From contig PKWL01000095.1 of NCBI GenBank assembly GCA_003133225.1, forward strand, positions 62,001-126,000: a stretch of 64,000 bases of DNA, read 5' to 3'. Shown one piece after another: positions 41,201 through 49,918 of this stretch (the first letter of the stretch is position 1; each line of letters starts with the position of its first letter). The notes under the pieces were generated by a model. That model was not told the DNA's origin. It saw nothing but the letters and a program-made list of their open reading frames with translations, and made no database searches. A program made the position numbers and the translations under genes. Origin of the DNA: Janthinobacterium sp. (GTDB lineage Bacteria; Pseudomonadota; Gammaproteobacteria; Burkholderiales; Burkholderiaceae_D).

Positions 41201-43453
41201 TCAGTCGAGTCGGCGCGCGACCCGAAAACCGACGATGTCGTTGCATAGCAATGCCGAGAAGCCGTTGCGTAGCGCCGAACGCAGATAGCGGGGATTGTAC
41301 AGCCAGGAACCGCCGCGCAAAATGCGCCGGCTCTGATCGCCACCATCTTGCCATGCGCTGCCATCATTGGGCGCACCGTCGTAGTTGTCATGCACCACGT
41401 CCTGAACCCATTCCCAAACATTGCCATGCATCTCGAACAAGCCCCAGGGGTTGGCTCCAAAGCTGCCCGCTTCGCTGGTTCCATTTCGAAACAGGCCGCT
41501 CGGGCTGCCATTGTAAGTGTAGTTGCCGTCATAATTGGCCAGGTCGGTCGTGATCGTGTCACCGAAACTAAATGCTGTTTTGGTGCCGGCGCGGCACGCA
41601 TATTCCCACTCGGCTTCGCTGGGCAAACGGTAGCCCTGTCCGGTTTCCTGATTTAGCCAGTCCAGGTACCGCTGCGCGTCGTGCCAGCTGATCCCGACCA
41701 CCGGATGAAAGTCGCTCTGGCCAAAGCCCGGGTTTTGCCAATCGACCTCGGCCTGCGTTTGCCAACCGGTGGCGCGCGCAAACTGGCGCCATTGCCCGAC
41801 CGTGACCGGGTAACGTCCCATCGCAAACGGATATTCGATAGCCACCCAATGCTGCGGCGTTTCGCGCTCGAGCCACGTTTTTTGCGAACCCGCGGCCACC
41901 GCGATCGCGCGCTCTTCTACGGACGAGCCCATCTCGAAGCGGCCGGTCGGTATCAGCACAAGGTCCGGGCCGCTGCCACTGCCGTTACGAAAACGGTCAC
42001 GCAGCACGCCGTCGGCGCCGGCCACGGGGCTGGTGGAGCTCGGCAACAGTTGCGCTAGTTCAGTGGCATTGTGTTCGGCCAGCTCCCGGCGCGAGCGCTC
42101 CTGCTCGGCCCGCAAGAACGCCTCCGCCTTAGCCTGCCGAATTTTGCGCAGCTGTTCTTCCTGGACAACGCGTGCCTTGGCGGCATCCGCTTCGCGCCGG
42201 GCCTGCAGCTGGGCCCGCAAGTTGGCCTTGCGCACCTTGGCTGCGGCCTCAGCTTCGATGCGACGCTGCCCTTCTTGCTCGCGGCGCAGCTTGTCGAGGC
42301 GTAGCTGTTCAATGGCAGCGGCCTGCGCCTCCACTTGGCGCCGCGCCGTCAGTGTCGTTTGCCGCGACTGCTCTTGTAAGCGCATCTGTTCGGCCTGTGC
42401 TGCCGCTTCTTGTTGCTGCGACTCCGTACGTTCACGGGCATCCTCGTCCAAAGCGGCCTGTTCCTCCGCGGACGGCCCGGCCGCGCGCTGCAAGGCTTCG
42501 AGCAGCTCTCCGACCGACGCTGGACGCAGTTCCGGGGCGTTGGCAAAGCCGTTTTGCAGCACCTGCCACTGCCCGTAGTTCAGGGCCGCCGGCGCGCGCG
42601 GCGGCCCTGAACTGCGCATTTCGTCGAAAGGCATGCGGCCTTCGAGCATTTGATAGATCATCACGGCGACGGCGAAAACGTCGAGGCGCGGGCTAGGGTC
42701 TTCCTGGTTGCTGCCCGCTTCCGGCGCACGATAGCCCGATGTCCCAGCGTTAGGCGTTTGCAAGGCGCCGCCGTGGGCGCGCGAGGCAATGCCAAAATCG
42801 AGCAGTTTAACGTCGCCGGCCCGGGTCAGGAAGACATTGCCGGGCTTGATGTCGCGGTGCACCAGCTTGTTTTTTTCCCAAGCATAGGACAGCGCGTCGG
42901 CCACTGGCAGCAGCAATTCCTGCACTTGGCTAAGCGCCAGCGGCCCGGTCTGGCTCAGATAGCGCTCCAGATCCTGGCCGTCCAGGCATTCCATGATGAT
43001 GAAATAACTCGCGGTGGCCGGATCTTGAGCCCATTCGTAGACGCGCACGATATGTTCGTGCGCCAGCTTGCGCGCCTGGGTCGCTTCCTCGATCAGGAGC
43101 CGGGCGTGGCTGGCGCTGCGGGTCAATTGCGGCGGCAAAATTTTCAGGGCCACCATCTCGCTGTTGCCCAGCTCGGCATGGGTGGCGAGATCGGTGGCCT
43201 GCCAGACTTGACCCATGCTGCCCGCCCCGATAAGCCGCTCGAGGCGGTAACGCCGGTTTTGCGGACCGATTTCCTGGCCCGCCATCAAGCCTAGCTCGGT
43301 ACCCGCGCGCGGCGCCACCGGGGCGCCTGACGGAGGGGCGTACTCGGCGTCCAGAATGGCGTTTTTGCGCAGGTCGAACTCTTGTTGACTTAACAATCCA
43401 TCGTCATACAAGGCGCGCAATTCGCGGATCTTGTCTCTTGCTGTTTGCATCAT
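41201..43453 (-). CDS. SHOCT-Ser/Thr kinase-coiled coil-FGE-sulfatase fusion
   Basis: 750 residues. A SHOCT-like helix pair is at about 5-35. A Hanks-type kinase spans about 69-325: glycine loop LIGAGSMGQVW, Lys104, HRDIKPGN at 199-206, DFG at 219-221. An Arg/Glu/Ala-rich coiled coil runs 330-465 and an FGE/SUMF1-like domain 495-750 (IPTGRFEMGS, RLPSEAEWEYACRAG, EMHGNVWEWVQD). No membrane segment is seen. The catalytic Cys pair of true formylglycine enzymes is absent (GGSWLYNPRYLRSAL), so this end is probably a binding module; its tail GFRVARRLD resembles C-type-lectin variable domains. It lies 22 bp after the SPFH/zinc-ribbon gene and is probably cotranscribed. Confidence 0.85.
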   Translation of the reverse strand: MMQTARDKIRELRALYDDGLLSQQEFDLRKNAILDAEYAPPSGAPVAPRAGTELGLMAGQEIGPQNRRYRLERLIGAGSMGQVWQATDLATHAELGNSEMVALKILPPQLTRSASHARLLIEEATQARKLAHEHIVRVYEWAQDPATASYFIIMECLDGQDLERYLSQTGPLALSQVQELLLPVADALSYAWEKNKLVHRDIKPGNVFLTRAGDVKLLDFGIASRAHGGALQTPNAGTSGYRAPEAGSNQEDPSPRLDVFAVAVMIYQMLEGRMPFDEMRSSGPPRAPAALNYGQWQVLQNGFANAPELRPASVGELLEALQRAAGPSAEEQAALDEDARERTESQQQEAAAQAEQMRLQEQSRQTTLTARRQVEAQAAAIEQLRLDKLRREQEGQRRIEAEAAAKVRKANLRAQLQARREADAAKARVVQEEQLRKIRQAKAEAFLRAEQERSRRELAEHNATELAQLLPSSTSPVAGADGVLRDRFRNGSGSGPDLVLIPTGRFEMGSSVEERAIAVAAGSQKTWLERETPQHWVAIEYPFAMGRYPVTVGQWRQFARATGWQTQAEVDWQNPGFGQSDFHPVVGISWHDAQRYLDWLNQETGQGYRLPSEAEWEYACRAGTKTAFSFGDTITTDLANYDGNYTYNGSPSGLFRNGTSEAGSFGANPWGLFEMHGNVWEWVQDVVHDNYDGAPNDGSAWQDGGDQSRRILRGGSWLYNPRYLRSALRNGFSALLCNDIVGFRVARRLD

Positions 43454-43475
43454 CTCGGTTTAGGATCCGGCCCCG

Positions 43476-45773
43476 TCAAGGCTGCAATGGGGCGCCGCAT
43501 GCAGCGCAAAATTTGTCGTCCAGGTGGCCTGGACGTCCCGGATGGCCGTTGCTGCATACTCTAATTGCAGGCGCCGGGTGGTCATGCACGGGGGCGCTGG
43601 CGCGCGCCACGCCGACGCCCAGCTGCATTTGCGCAGACAGGGCGTGATTGTGGGCCGCGTTTTGCAGGTTGATCAGGTCGAGCTCGTGGCGCCGCACCTT
43701 GTCCGCTTGCGCCTCCATGTGCGCACGCTCTTCTTGCACCCGTTCATGTGCCATGCGCGTCGCATCGGCCGGCGCGATGCTGTTTTCGGCGCCGACGACG
43801 ACGGCGAGCGCCTCAATCTGAGCGGCGTCCATGCCGGCATGAACCTGCGTTTTCAGGAGGCGCGCCAAGGCCTCGGCATTCGGCACCGCTGCCATCGCCA
43901 CCTTGCCCGTGTCGCTAAGGTTGCCAATGATCCCGATCCGCTCAAGCTCGATGCGGGCGAGGTCGGCGCTGTGCGCCTGCTGCGCCAGCAAGATGTCGTA
44001 TTCGCCCTTCCAGCGCGCGTAGCTGACCTCGCGCTCGTGCGACAGGCGCTCCAGTTCGCGCTGCCATGCCCCTTCTTGTTCTTGCTGCAAGAGGGTCTGG
44101 CGCTGTTCTTCCATTGCCAGTTGATCCAGCTGGACTTGCTTGGCCGCTTGCTGCAAGGTGCGCGCATGGATGCTCTCGGCCTCAATCGTGCGTAACAATT
44201 TTTCATGCTGGGCCAGGGCCCCCGCCTGGGCGCCCGCGCGCTGCATCACCCCAATTTTTTCGTCGATTTCAGTCACTTGCGCCTGCCGGGCGCTATCTTT
44301 GACGCTGTCGGCGCGCAGCAGGTCGCGCTGATGAGCCAACTGCATTTGGTCTTGCCATTCCTGCACGCGCTGCGCTTCGCGGCGGCCGGCCGCGTTCTCT
44401 AGCGACTCGCTTTGCCAGCGCGCTTGGTGCTGCTCGGTCTGCATCTGCGACTCGCGCTGGGCTGTTTCGGCCTGGCTCTGGCGCAAGCGCGTCAATTGCG
44501 CGCGGCGATAGGCCTCATCCTCGATCGCCAGCGCCTGCGCGATCTGGTTCTCGATTTGTTGCTGATGCAGCCGGTGCGCGAAGCGCTGCGCTGCCAGCGC
44601 ATTTTCTTCGCGTGCACCCTGCTGCGCCACCTCCAGCTCGGTTTGCATCTTGATGGTGGCCAGTGCCTGCACATGCCCCCAACGGGCGGCCTCGCCGGCA
44701 TGTTGCGCGCCCTTGTTCGCCAATTCGTGTTCCAGTTCGCTCAAGGTGGCACCGGCGCCGCGCTCGAACGCCTGCTCGCGCGTATTCGATTCGATGATGC
44801 GCCCGTACAGCTCGACCGCCCGGGCCCGGATCACCTGCACCCGCTCGGCTTCGCGCTGCGCCAGTTCGGCCGATTCGACGCTGGAGTCTTGGCGTATCTC
44901 AGCGCGGCGCGAGGCGACGCGCGTGTTGCGCTCTTCGCGCCAAATGTTTTGCCACTCTTGTTCGTCGTACAACTGGTCGATTTGTTTGACGTGTTCAATT
45001 TGCGCCTGACGCTCGTCGGCCACCAGCCATAAGGTGCCGGTCCGTTCTAAGCTTTCGTCATATTTGTCGTGCCGCAACGCCAGCGTCGTGGCTCGGACCA
45101 CGGCCAAGCCAAACTGCGCTACCCGCGTTTGCAAAACGGCCTGCAAGCGTTCGTCTAGTTGCGGGCGCAAGACCGCGTTGCCCGCCATCTCGCGAATCGA
45201 GCGTGCGCCGATGAACTCGGCCGCCAACTGGCGCACGGGCGCGGCTAACAACTCATGCAATTGCAGAACCGTCACCGTCCCCGGCGATGTCATGAAATGC
45301 CGGGCAAACGCGGCCACATCGTCCACCTTGATGCTGACGGAAAAGCTAGCCGAGACCTTGAGTTGCTCTGCCGAATACAAATCTGTAAACGCGAAGTCGA
45401 CTGCCAACGGTTCCGTGCGCGTGATCAGGATTTCTGCGCTGGCGCTGCGCCGCAGGTGGCGAAGGCGACTGAAAAACTTGCCCGGCTCATAGTCGTCCTG
45501 CGGCACTTCAGTGACGACATCGGCCTGCAAGATATAGGCGCGGGTGGCCGCCGGCACGCGTAGGGTCTGGTTGAAGAGGCCGGACAATTCGCGTATGCCA
45601 AAAAATACCGCCAACTCATCGGCTGCCGGCAGCCAGCGGTTATCGTGGAGCACGGCGTCGTTGCGCGGTGCTCCTTGCGACAGGCCGCATTTGGTGCAGT
45701 AGTCCGACTCGGCGCCGTTTTTATGCGCGCAGCGCGGGCATTTAACGCCGCCAAAACCAAACATTTGGAACAT
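43476..45773 (-). CDS. SPFH-like protein with zinc ribbons at both ends and long coiled coil
   Basis: 765 residues. A zinc ribbon (CPRC at 12-15, CTKC at 26-29) precedes an SPFH/band-7-like part (GLFNQTLRVPAATRAYILQ; SASFSVSIKVDDVAAFARHF) to about residue 250. About 400 residues of Gln/Glu/Arg/Ala-rich coiled coil follow, as in flotillins, and then a C-terminal ribbon (CSNGHPGRPGHLDDKFCAACGAPL, quoted by its cysteines: C, then CAAC). ATG 45773 has AAGGAG upstream. It probably forms an oligomeric scaffold and may recruit the kinase encoded next. It lacks the N-terminal membrane anchor of classic stomatins. Function unknown. Confidence 0.75.
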   Translation of the reverse strand: MFQMFGFGGVKCPRCAHKNGAESDYCTKCGLSQGAPRNDAVLHDNRWLPAADELAVFFGIRELSGLFNQTLRVPAATRAYILQADVVTEVPQDDYEPGKFFSRLRHLRRSASAEILITRTEPLAVDFAFTDLYSAEQLKVSASFSVSIKVDDVAAFARHFMTSPGTVTVLQLHELLAAPVRQLAAEFIGARSIREMAGNAVLRPQLDERLQAVLQTRVAQFGLAVVRATTLALRHDKYDESLERTGTLWLVADERQAQIEHVKQIDQLYDEQEWQNIWREERNTRVASRRAEIRQDSSVESAELAQREAERVQVIRARAVELYGRIIESNTREQAFERGAGATLSELEHELANKGAQHAGEAARWGHVQALATIKMQTELEVAQQGAREENALAAQRFAHRLHQQQIENQIAQALAIEDEAYRRAQLTRLRQSQAETAQRESQMQTEQHQARWQSESLENAAGRREAQRVQEWQDQMQLAHQRDLLRADSVKDSARQAQVTEIDEKIGVMQRAGAQAGALAQHEKLLRTIEAESIHARTLQQAAKQVQLDQLAMEEQRQTLLQQEQEGAWQRELERLSHEREVSYARWKGEYDILLAQQAHSADLARIELERIGIIGNLSDTGKVAMAAVPNAEALARLLKTQVHAGMDAAQIEALAVVVGAENSIAPADATRMAHERVQEERAHMEAQADKVRRHELDLINLQNAAHNHALSAQMQLGVGVARASAPVHDHPAPAIRVCSNGHPGRPGHLDDKFCAACGAPLQP

Positions 45774-46301
45774 GTCAGACTCCTTCTTAAGGTCAATTTC
45801 CCGTCCGCAGCCGCCTGCCGCTGACGATTTTAGCAGGGCTGCAGCCGAATCACTGTGACGCCCGCTTGCTTTGCTGGCGCCCATGGCCACCGGTTCGCTG
45901 CCGCCCGGGCGCAGCGCCCGCGATGGACGCTGCGAAATCATGCCACAAATTGAGTGCCGCCATTGCCCCGCACACGAGGCTGTTTCGCCCCCTATTCCCC
46001 GTTCTACGCGAGTTGGGCCGGTTCGATGTCCCGGCCGCTGGGCCCGCCAGCATCCCGTGACGACGTCAACCGCACGCTCTGCCTGCCATTTGACGGCTCT
46101 GGCGCTGCAAGTTGCTGGCCGCGACGGCACGCTAACAGCAGGCCAGAGGCCTAAAACCGTTCTTCGGCGCCGCCCCAGCTCGCCTCCAAGAATATTGCAT
46201 TGGCGCAATACTGTGTCACATGTAATAGATTGCATCATTTTGTCTGTTACTGAAATAGTGTTGCTATATTCCATTCAACACTTCACAAAAAGGAGAAACA
46301 A
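45774..46301. other. Divergent intergenic region, no gene seen
   Basis: About 530 bases. The left part upstream of the SPFH gene is GC-rich and non-coding in appearance. The last 130 bases are AT-rich with TATATT at 46265-46270 and AAGGAGA before the next ATG, a likely promoter for the WXXGXW gene. Confidence 0.45.
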
Positions 46302-46994
46302 ATGAAACGTGCCCTGTACGCCATCATTGCCCTCAGTTCCGTCGCGTTCGTGCCGACACAAGCCACGGCGCAGGTCGGCCTTGGTCTTAACGTCGTCATC
46401 GGCAATGCTCCACCTCCACCAAGATTTGAAAGCGTGCCCCCCGCGCGAAGCGGTTACGTATGGGCTCCCGGCTACTGGAATTGGGAGGGCAACCGTCACG
46501 CCTGGGCCGCTGGCCACTGGGAAGCGATCCGCGAAGGCCAGCAATATCAGCGCTCGCAGTGGGTCCAAGAAAATAACAGCTGGCGCCTGAACCGGGGCGG
46601 CTGGGTCAGCGTGCAGCAGCCAGTGGCGGTCGATTATGTGCGCCTGGCACCGCCGCGGCCCCGTTTTGAACGGGTGCCGCATGCGCGCCCCGGTTATGTC
46701 TGGGCAACGGGCCACTGGGAATGGCGCGGCCAGGGTCATGACTGGGTGCCAGGCGTGTGGATCGCCGAGCGTCCTGGCTACCTCTACAGCCCAGCCTACT
46801 GGGCCCAGCGCGACGGCCGCTGGTACATGGAACAGGGCCGCTGGGCCCCACGCGGTGGCGATGAGCGCGACCACGACCACGACCGTAACCATTACGACCA
46901 TGACCGCGACAACGGTGGCAGCCGCCATGATCGCGACGGCGACGGGCTACAGAACGGCCGCGACAATTATCCCGACAATCCGCGCCACGATTAA
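46302..46994 (+). CDS. YXWGXW/WXXGXW-repeat exported protein
   Basis: 230 residues. Signal peptide KRALYAIIALSSVAFVPTQATA; then repeated aromatic units (GYVWAPGYWNWEGNRHAW, GYVWATGHWEWRGQGHDW, WAAGHWE, WVPGVW) typical of the BcpO-related WXXGXW family, found in periplasmic or surface proteins of betaproteobacteria. The C-terminus is His/Asp/Arg-rich and ends in DRDGDGLQNGRDNYPDNP, a thrombospondin-3-like calcium motif. Function unknown. A strong terminator follows. Confidence 0.82.
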   Translation: MKRALYAIIALSSVAFVPTQATAQVGLGLNVVIGNAPPPPRFESVPPARSGYVWAPGYWNWEGNRHAWAAGHWEAIREGQQYQRSQWVQENNSWRLNRGGWVSVQQPVAVDYVRLAPPRPRFERVPHARPGYVWATGHWEWRGQGHDWVPGVWIAERPGYLYSPAYWAQRDGRWYMEQGRWAPRGGDERDHDHDRNHYDHDRDNGGSRHDRDGDGLQNGRDNYPDNPRHD

Positions 46995-47010
46995 GCGCCT
47001 CTGATCTAGC

Positions 47011-47057
47011 CCGAGAAAAGCGGCCGCTTGCCTTCTGGGAGCGGCCGCTTTTCTCGG
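47011..47057. terminator. Strong intrinsic terminator (18-bp perfect stem)
   Basis: Arms 47011-47028 and 47040-47057 are exactly complementary (CCGAGAAAAGCGGCCGCT) around an 11-base loop. The A4/T4 within the stem gives a T-run in the descending arm in both directions. It ends the WXXGXW gene transcript. Confidence 0.8.
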
Positions 47058-47125
47058 CGCGAGGGCGAAGCCGGTTACACTAGCGTCTTCGACCCTACTG
47101 GCCCCGACGCAGGGCATCACCTTGC

Positions 47126-47992
47126 ATGACGGAATTTTTAGAATTGAGCATGGCGGCATTCAAGACGGAACGGCGGATCAGCCGGCGCCTGGCACGCGGC
47201 ACGGGATTGTCGGAGCCCCGCGCCCTCAAGTTAACCCTTGAAAAGATTGCCGGTGCACTCGGTTTGCCCCATTTACTCGCCGTGCGAGCATCGGCGCGGC
47301 AAGCCGAAAGTGCTAGACTTTGCGTCAAAGCGCAGCGCCGGGCCGCCCTCCTAGCATTGAAGAAAAATAAATATACACCCGGCCCGGCCGAGTGGAGCGC
47401 ATGGTTCGATGGTTCAGCCCATCCGAATCCGGGCAGAATCGGGATCGGCGGCCTCATCGTCGGCCCGGACGGCGAGCGGGTGGAAATCCGGCAATCTGCC
47501 GGCTACGGCAATAGCGGCGAAGCGGAGTACCTGGCCCTGATCGCCGTGCTGGAAGCGGCCTTGCGCTGGCAGCCGGCGCAGCTCGTAATCTACGGCGACA
47601 GCCAGGTCGTCATCAATGATGTGCTGCAGCAGGCGGGAGCGGGCGCAAAAGGCTTGCAAGATCAGCGCACCCGCGTCCGTGAACTGATGGCACACATGCC
47701 CGCCGTCGCGTTACGTTGGATACCGCGGCATAAAAACGCAAACGCCGATCGACTATCACAACAAGCAATTTCTTTGTGGCACTGCCCGGAACCGGCGCTG
47801 ACGTCGGTCGCCGCGGGCAAGCTAGGCGGGACCCGCTGTCCGCCCGCCGAGCTTGCCGCTTCACACATGGCTCCGGCGACATCTTGTAGCTTTACTTGGC
47901 ATGGACAGGGCGTTGGCGACATCGCGCCCTGCGTCGGCGGCACCGCCGCCTTGGCTGGAACGGCCAGCGACCGTCTGCAAGCGATCCCGTAG
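47126..47992 (+). CDS. RNase HI-like protein with N-terminal extension
   Basis: 288 residues. The RNase H fold lies at about residues 88-220 with the four acidic positions visible: WFDGSAHPNPG, GEAEYLALIAVLEAAL, VIYGDSQVVIND and HKNANADRLSQQA. It cleaves RNA in RNA/DNA hybrids or acts on related structures. The N-terminal 85 residues are basic and helical, resembling extra domains of bacterial 'reverse transcriptase-like' RNase H proteins. The last 65 residues, after LSQQAI, look unconserved. Partly redundant with rnhB in this window. Confidence 0.8.
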   Translation: MTEFLELSMAAFKTERRISRRLARGTGLSEPRALKLTLEKIAGALGLPHLLAVRASARQAESARLCVKAQRRAALLALKKNKYTPGPAEWSAWFDGSAHPNPGRIGIGGLIVGPDGERVEIRQSAGYGNSGEAEYLALIAVLEAALRWQPAQLVIYGDSQVVINDVLQQAGAGAKGLQDQRTRVRELMAHMPAVALRWIPRHKNANADRLSQQAISLWHCPEPALTSVAAGKLGGTRCPPAELAASHMAPATSCSFTWHGQGVGDIAPCVGGTAALAGTASDRLQAIP

Positions 47993-48181
47993 CGGCTTCA
48001 GCTGGCGCGACTCGGTTCGCCGCGGCGGGTGTTGCCAATTCCTTTGCGCCTTTGACTCGGGTTAATATGACCGCTTCCGCCCAGGCGCTTGCCTCACATG
48101 CGCCATCATGGACCATCGTGCGCAGCGCGCCAACCCGATAGGCGTGCGCCCCGTAAACGAATCGCTTGCCGAGAAACCCCC

Positions 48182-49884
48182 ATGCAAACCTTTATTCCCG
48201 GCAAAGATGGCGCCCTCGAATCGACCATCGACACCATGCAAAAAAAGCTGGCGGCGCGCGGTTTTCAGCTCAATGAGTCATCCCTTCCGCACCCAGTCGA
48301 CGGCATCTGGTCGGCTCACATGAAGGACAACGAATGCCCGATGCTGTTTTCAAACGGCAAGGGCGCCACGGAACTGGCAGCGCGCGCCAGTGCCTATGGC
48401 GAGTTCCTCGAGCGCCTCAGCACCCATTACTTCTGAACCCATTTTTGCCTGGGCCAACTCGCCAACCGGCCATTTGTGCACTACCCTCAAGAGCGCTGGT
48501 TTGCGCCGACGCCGGACGGCAAGTGGCCCGCCGACCTGCTCAACCTCGAGCTGCACGATTTTTGCAATCCGGACGGCGAGATTCGATGATGCGCGCTAGT
48601 TGACTTCAGCTCGGGCAACATGGCGCGCGGCATTTGCGCTTTGCCCTACACCCGGGTGCGTGATGGCGCCCAAGCCTATATCCCGGTCAATATCATCGGC
48701 AACCTCTATGTCAGCAACGGCATGGCAGAAGGCAACACGTTGGTGGAAGCACGCACCCAGGCTCTGTCCGCGATTTTCGAACGCCACATCAAATACCGCA
48801 TCATCAGTGAAGGCCTGTGCCTGCCTGAAGTGCCGGACGAGGTGAGCGCCCGTTTCCCCAACCTCCAGGCCGGCGTCGCCGGGCTGCGCAAGGCCGGCTT
48901 CGGCATTTTGGTCAAGGACGCCTCACTTGGCGGGCGCTACCCGGTCATGAACGTCACCTTGATTCACCCGAAGGACCAGGAGATATTTTCCAGCTACGGC
49001 GCGCACCCGCGCTTCGAGATCGCCCTGGAGCGGGCCATGACCGAATTGCTGCAAGGGCGCGCGCTCCATTCGCTGGAAGGGTTTCCTGAGCCGGGCTTTG
49101 ACATGAGCGAAATTAACGCCGTCGCCCATCTGGAAATCCACTTCGTCGATTCGAGCGGCGTGATCAGCTGGAACTTTCTGGGCGACACGCCTGACTTCGC
49201 GTTCGCTGATTGGAACTTCAGCAATACGACCGAGGAGGATTACCACTGGCTAGTTGATTGCGTGCACGGCGAAGGCAGGGACATTTATGTGGCGGACTTT
49301 AGCGAACAAGGCGCCTACAGCTGCCGCATTCTGGTGCCCGGCATGTCCGAAATCTATCCAGTCGAGGACCTGGAATGGGAAAACAACAGCATCGGCAATA
49401 CGATCCGTCCGGCGCTGGTGCGCCTTTCCGACCTGAGTCAAGAGGAGGCGGCCGAGTTGCTAACTGACCTACAAACGATGAACTTGAACGACGAGCGTCC
49501 GCGATGGGAAATCCTGGGCCTGGCCATCTCCCTTGGCTCACTATGGAAGCAGTTGCGCATCGGCGAATTGAAAACGCTGCTGGCGCTGGCGGTCGGCGCT
49601 AAGGATGCGATCTTGGAAGGCTGCGACTGGATTCACCACTTCCACGACGTGGACCCGGCTCGCCTGCTGGTGTAGCGCTGCATCGAAAGCATGCTCAAAA
49701 TCGAGGACGTTTCTCACTTCCGCCGTTCGCTGGGCATGCTGTATGGCGCCGAGGCCGTGCGGCAAGCCCAAGCCTTGCTCGACCAAAGCGAACGTTTCTT
49801 TGGTCTGGAAACCTGGGCGCGGACATGCAGGGCAGCGTGATGCATCAAACGCTGCTGGCCGCCTACGACAAGCTGTTTGCCTGA
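48182..49884 (+). pseudogene. ycaO: YcaO-family gene with three in-frame stops and a frameshift
   Basis: The single frame from ATG 48182 begins QTFIPGKDGALESTIDTMQKK and follows E. coli-type YcaO throughout: NGKGATELAARASAYGEFLERLS, YIPVNIIGNLYVSNGMAEGNT, YGAHPRFEIALERAMTELLQGR and ISLGSLWKQLRIGELKTLLAL. It is broken by TGA at 48434-48436, TGA at 48587-48589 and TAG at 49673-49675, plus a frameshift near 49812; after it the other frame gives GADMQGSVMHQTLLAAYDKLFA to the stop at 49884. YcaO proteins activate amide backbones with ATP; E. coli YcaO is linked to RimO methylthiolation of S12. The largest uninterrupted piece is 48620-49675. Otherwise excellent conservation implies recent inactivation or base-calling errors. 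Confidence 0.85.
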
Positions 49885-49918
49885 GGCGTGGCGGCCACGA
49901 GCGACGCCAGCTAGGTCG

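Noticed and set aside
42033-42696. Ser/Arg/Ala-rich plus-strand frames over the kinase coiled coil
   Set aside because: Antisense of the Glu/Arg/Gln-rich coiled coil, which naturally lacks stops on the other strand.
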